A stretch of DNA of 64,000 bases from Tepidamorphaceae bacterium (GTDB lineage Bacteria; Pseudomonadota; Alphaproteobacteria; Rhizobiales; JAKSCL01): the NCBI GenBank assembly GCA_028289445.1, contig JANQPO010000004.1, positions 186,001 to 250,000 of the forward strand, read 5' to 3'. The notes below the pieces were generated by a model. It made no database searches and was not told the DNA's origin. It saw only the letters and a program-made list of their open reading frames with translations. Positions 63,127-64,000 of the stretch are shown piece after piece; positions within the stretch are counted from its first letter, which is position 1; each line of letters opens with the position of its first letter. Made by a program: the position numbers and the translations under genes.

Positions 63127-64000
63127 CTATCCGCGCAGGAGCGTGCAGACCGCGTCAAGCTGCTCCAGTGTCGAATAGGCGATCCGAACTTCGCCCTTGC
63201 CGTTGCGATCATCGATCCGAACGATGAGCCCAAGCGCTTCAGAGAGTTGATCCTGAAGCATCCGCGTATCGGCATCCATCCCAATGCCGCCGTCGGCATC
63301 GCCTGCCGGCGCTTCGCTTGGCGGGCTTGACGCTTTCTCGGACGGCCTTTGCGCCGTCTTGACGTCTTCCACCTCCGGATCGCGGGCCAGGACCTCCGCG
63401 TCGCGCACGCTCATCTCGCCCTCGATAATGCGCTGCGCCAAAGCCTCGGGATCGTCGGCCGTGATCAAGGTGCGGGCATGGCCGGCCGTCAGCGCGCCAC
63501 TTTCGATATGTGCGACAACGCTTTCGGGCAGCTTTAGAAGCCGCAATGTGTTGGCGACATGGCTTCGGCTCTTGCCGATCATCTCCGCCATATCCGTTTG
63601 CGTGTAGCCGAATTCGTCGATCAGTCGTTGATAGCCTGATGCTTCTTCGATGGCGTTCAGATCGGTGCGCTGAACGTTCTCGACGATCGCCACCTCCAGC
63701 GCCTCGCGCTCGGACATTTCGACAATGATGACGGGCACATCGGACAGCCCGGCCTTTTGCGCGGCCCGCCAGCGACGCTCGCCAGCGATGATTTCATAGG
63801 GCTCCTGGGGTCCGGTTGTCGGCCGCACCAGAATCGGTTGCACGATGCCCTTGGCGCGAACCGATTGTGTGAGATCGTCCAAATCTGCGGCGTTGAAATT
63901 CCGCCGCGGATTGTTCGGGTTCGGCGCGATAAACTCGATCGGTACTTTGCGCTGTCCCCGCGCCCGGTCGATCGCCTCCGACTCCGTTTGCACCTCACCA
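63127..64000 (-). CDS. parB: Chromosome partitioning protein ParB (N-terminus cut by window edge)
   Basis: Binds parS sites and forms partition complexes; CTPase in this family. The visible 291 codons include box II GERRWRAAQKAG, ENVQRTDLNAIEEASGYQRL and the helix-turn-helix YTQTDMAEMIGKSRSHVANT, plus the C-terminal dimerisation domain. The reading frame is open through base 64000, so the N-terminus is off the window; the GTG at 63993 is only an internal codon. parA is expected next. This suggests the window lies close to the replication origin. Confidence 0.94.
   Translation of the reverse strand, partial: GEVQTESEAIDRARGQRKVPIEFIAPNPNNPRRNFNAADLDDLTQSVRAKGIVQPILVRPTTGPQEPYEIIAGERRWRAAQKAGLSDVPVIIVEMSEREALEVAIVENVQRTDLNAIEEASGYQRLIDEFGYTQTDMAEMIGKSRSHVANTLRLLKLPESVVAHIESGALTAGHARTLITADDPEALAQRIIEGEMSVRDAEVLARDPEVEDVKTAQRPSEKASSPPSEAPAGDADGGIGMDADTRMLQDQLSEALGLIVRIDDRNGKGEVRIAYSTLEQLDAVCTLLRG

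Noticed and set aside
63127..64000. parS sites near parB
   Set aside because: I found no TGTTTCACGTGAAACA-like sequence anywhere in the window.

Overview
The window reads as a high-GC chromosomal segment of an alphaproteobacterium of the Rhizobiales/Hyphomicrobiales type. The evidence is family content (DUF2794, DUF1150, MmcB, ChrR-like cupin, RegB/RegA pair, intracellular PHB depolymerase, B12-dependent ribonucleotide reductase) and gene order typical of that order (rimM-rpsP-chorismate mutase-ffh; dapF-mtaB-ftsY-septation protein A-ccmG/D/C/B/A-acnA; lptC-lptA-lptB-rpoN-hpf-ptsN; ftsK-lolA-xthA; leuS-lptE-holA with parB). No phage, insertion sequence, CRISPR array or rRNA was seen. One tRNA (Gly-GCC) is present. 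Both ends cut genes: rimM on the left and parB on the right.

Layout. 1-5 kb: translation and secretion genes on the minus strand (rimM, rpsP, aroQ-type chorismate mutase, GNAT, ffh), then a Bcr/CflA-type MFS transporter. 5-12.6 kb: dapF, an unknown exported protein, mtaB, ftsY and a septation protein A homologue, then the cytochrome c maturation operon ccmABCDG on the minus strand, divergent from acnA. 15.6-25.7 kb: mixed housekeeping and accessory genes (DUF1223, DUF2794, GNAT, Bax-inhibitor-1 family, YgjP-like metalloprotease, PHB depolymerase fused to a helix-hairpin-helix domain, RegB/RegA-like pair, MmcB, ChrR-like cupin, DUF1653, glutathione S-transferase). 25.7-31 kb: a PAS-GGDEF-EAL protein and an unusual class II ribonucleotide reductase. 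31.4-38 kb: RNase D, the LPS export genes lptC-lptA-lptB, then rpoN, hpf and ptsN, then DUF1150 and Hsp20. 38-48 kb: aldehyde dehydrogenase, two thioredoxin-fold proteins, tRNA-Gly, ProX-like deacylase, LON-domain protein, Trm112-like protein, ubiquinone hydroxylase, acyl-CoA thioesterase and the nitrogen-control pair glnK-amtB. 47-51.7 kb: an HlyD/FtsX-type permease/ATPase exporter. 51.8-64 kb: ftsK, lolA, xthA, a cNMP-binding protein, an OmpR-type regulator, L,D-transpeptidase, YggS, leuS, lptE, holA and parB.

The genes form functional groups: co-translational targeting (Ffh/FtsY), cytochrome c maturation and redox control (Ccm, RegB/RegA), outer-membrane biogenesis (LptA/B/C/E, LolA), nitrogen control (RpoN, PtsN, GlnK, AmtB) and replication/division (FtsK, HolA, ParB).

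The observations most worth a second look are: (i) a class II ribonucleotide reductase that has lost one cysteine of the active-site redox pair (Thr487) and also the usual C-terminal cysteine tail; (ii) two identical TGC-N11-GCA palindromes 61 bp apart upstream of a sigma-54-like promoter before glnK; (iii) a structured intergenic region with its own strong terminator between lolA and xthA, a small-RNA candidate; (iv) a RegB-like kinase with Ala instead of the acidic residue after the phospho-accepting His; (v) a PHB depolymerase with a C-terminal helix-hairpin-helix domain; (vi) a possible RNA thermometer over the hsp20 start codon.
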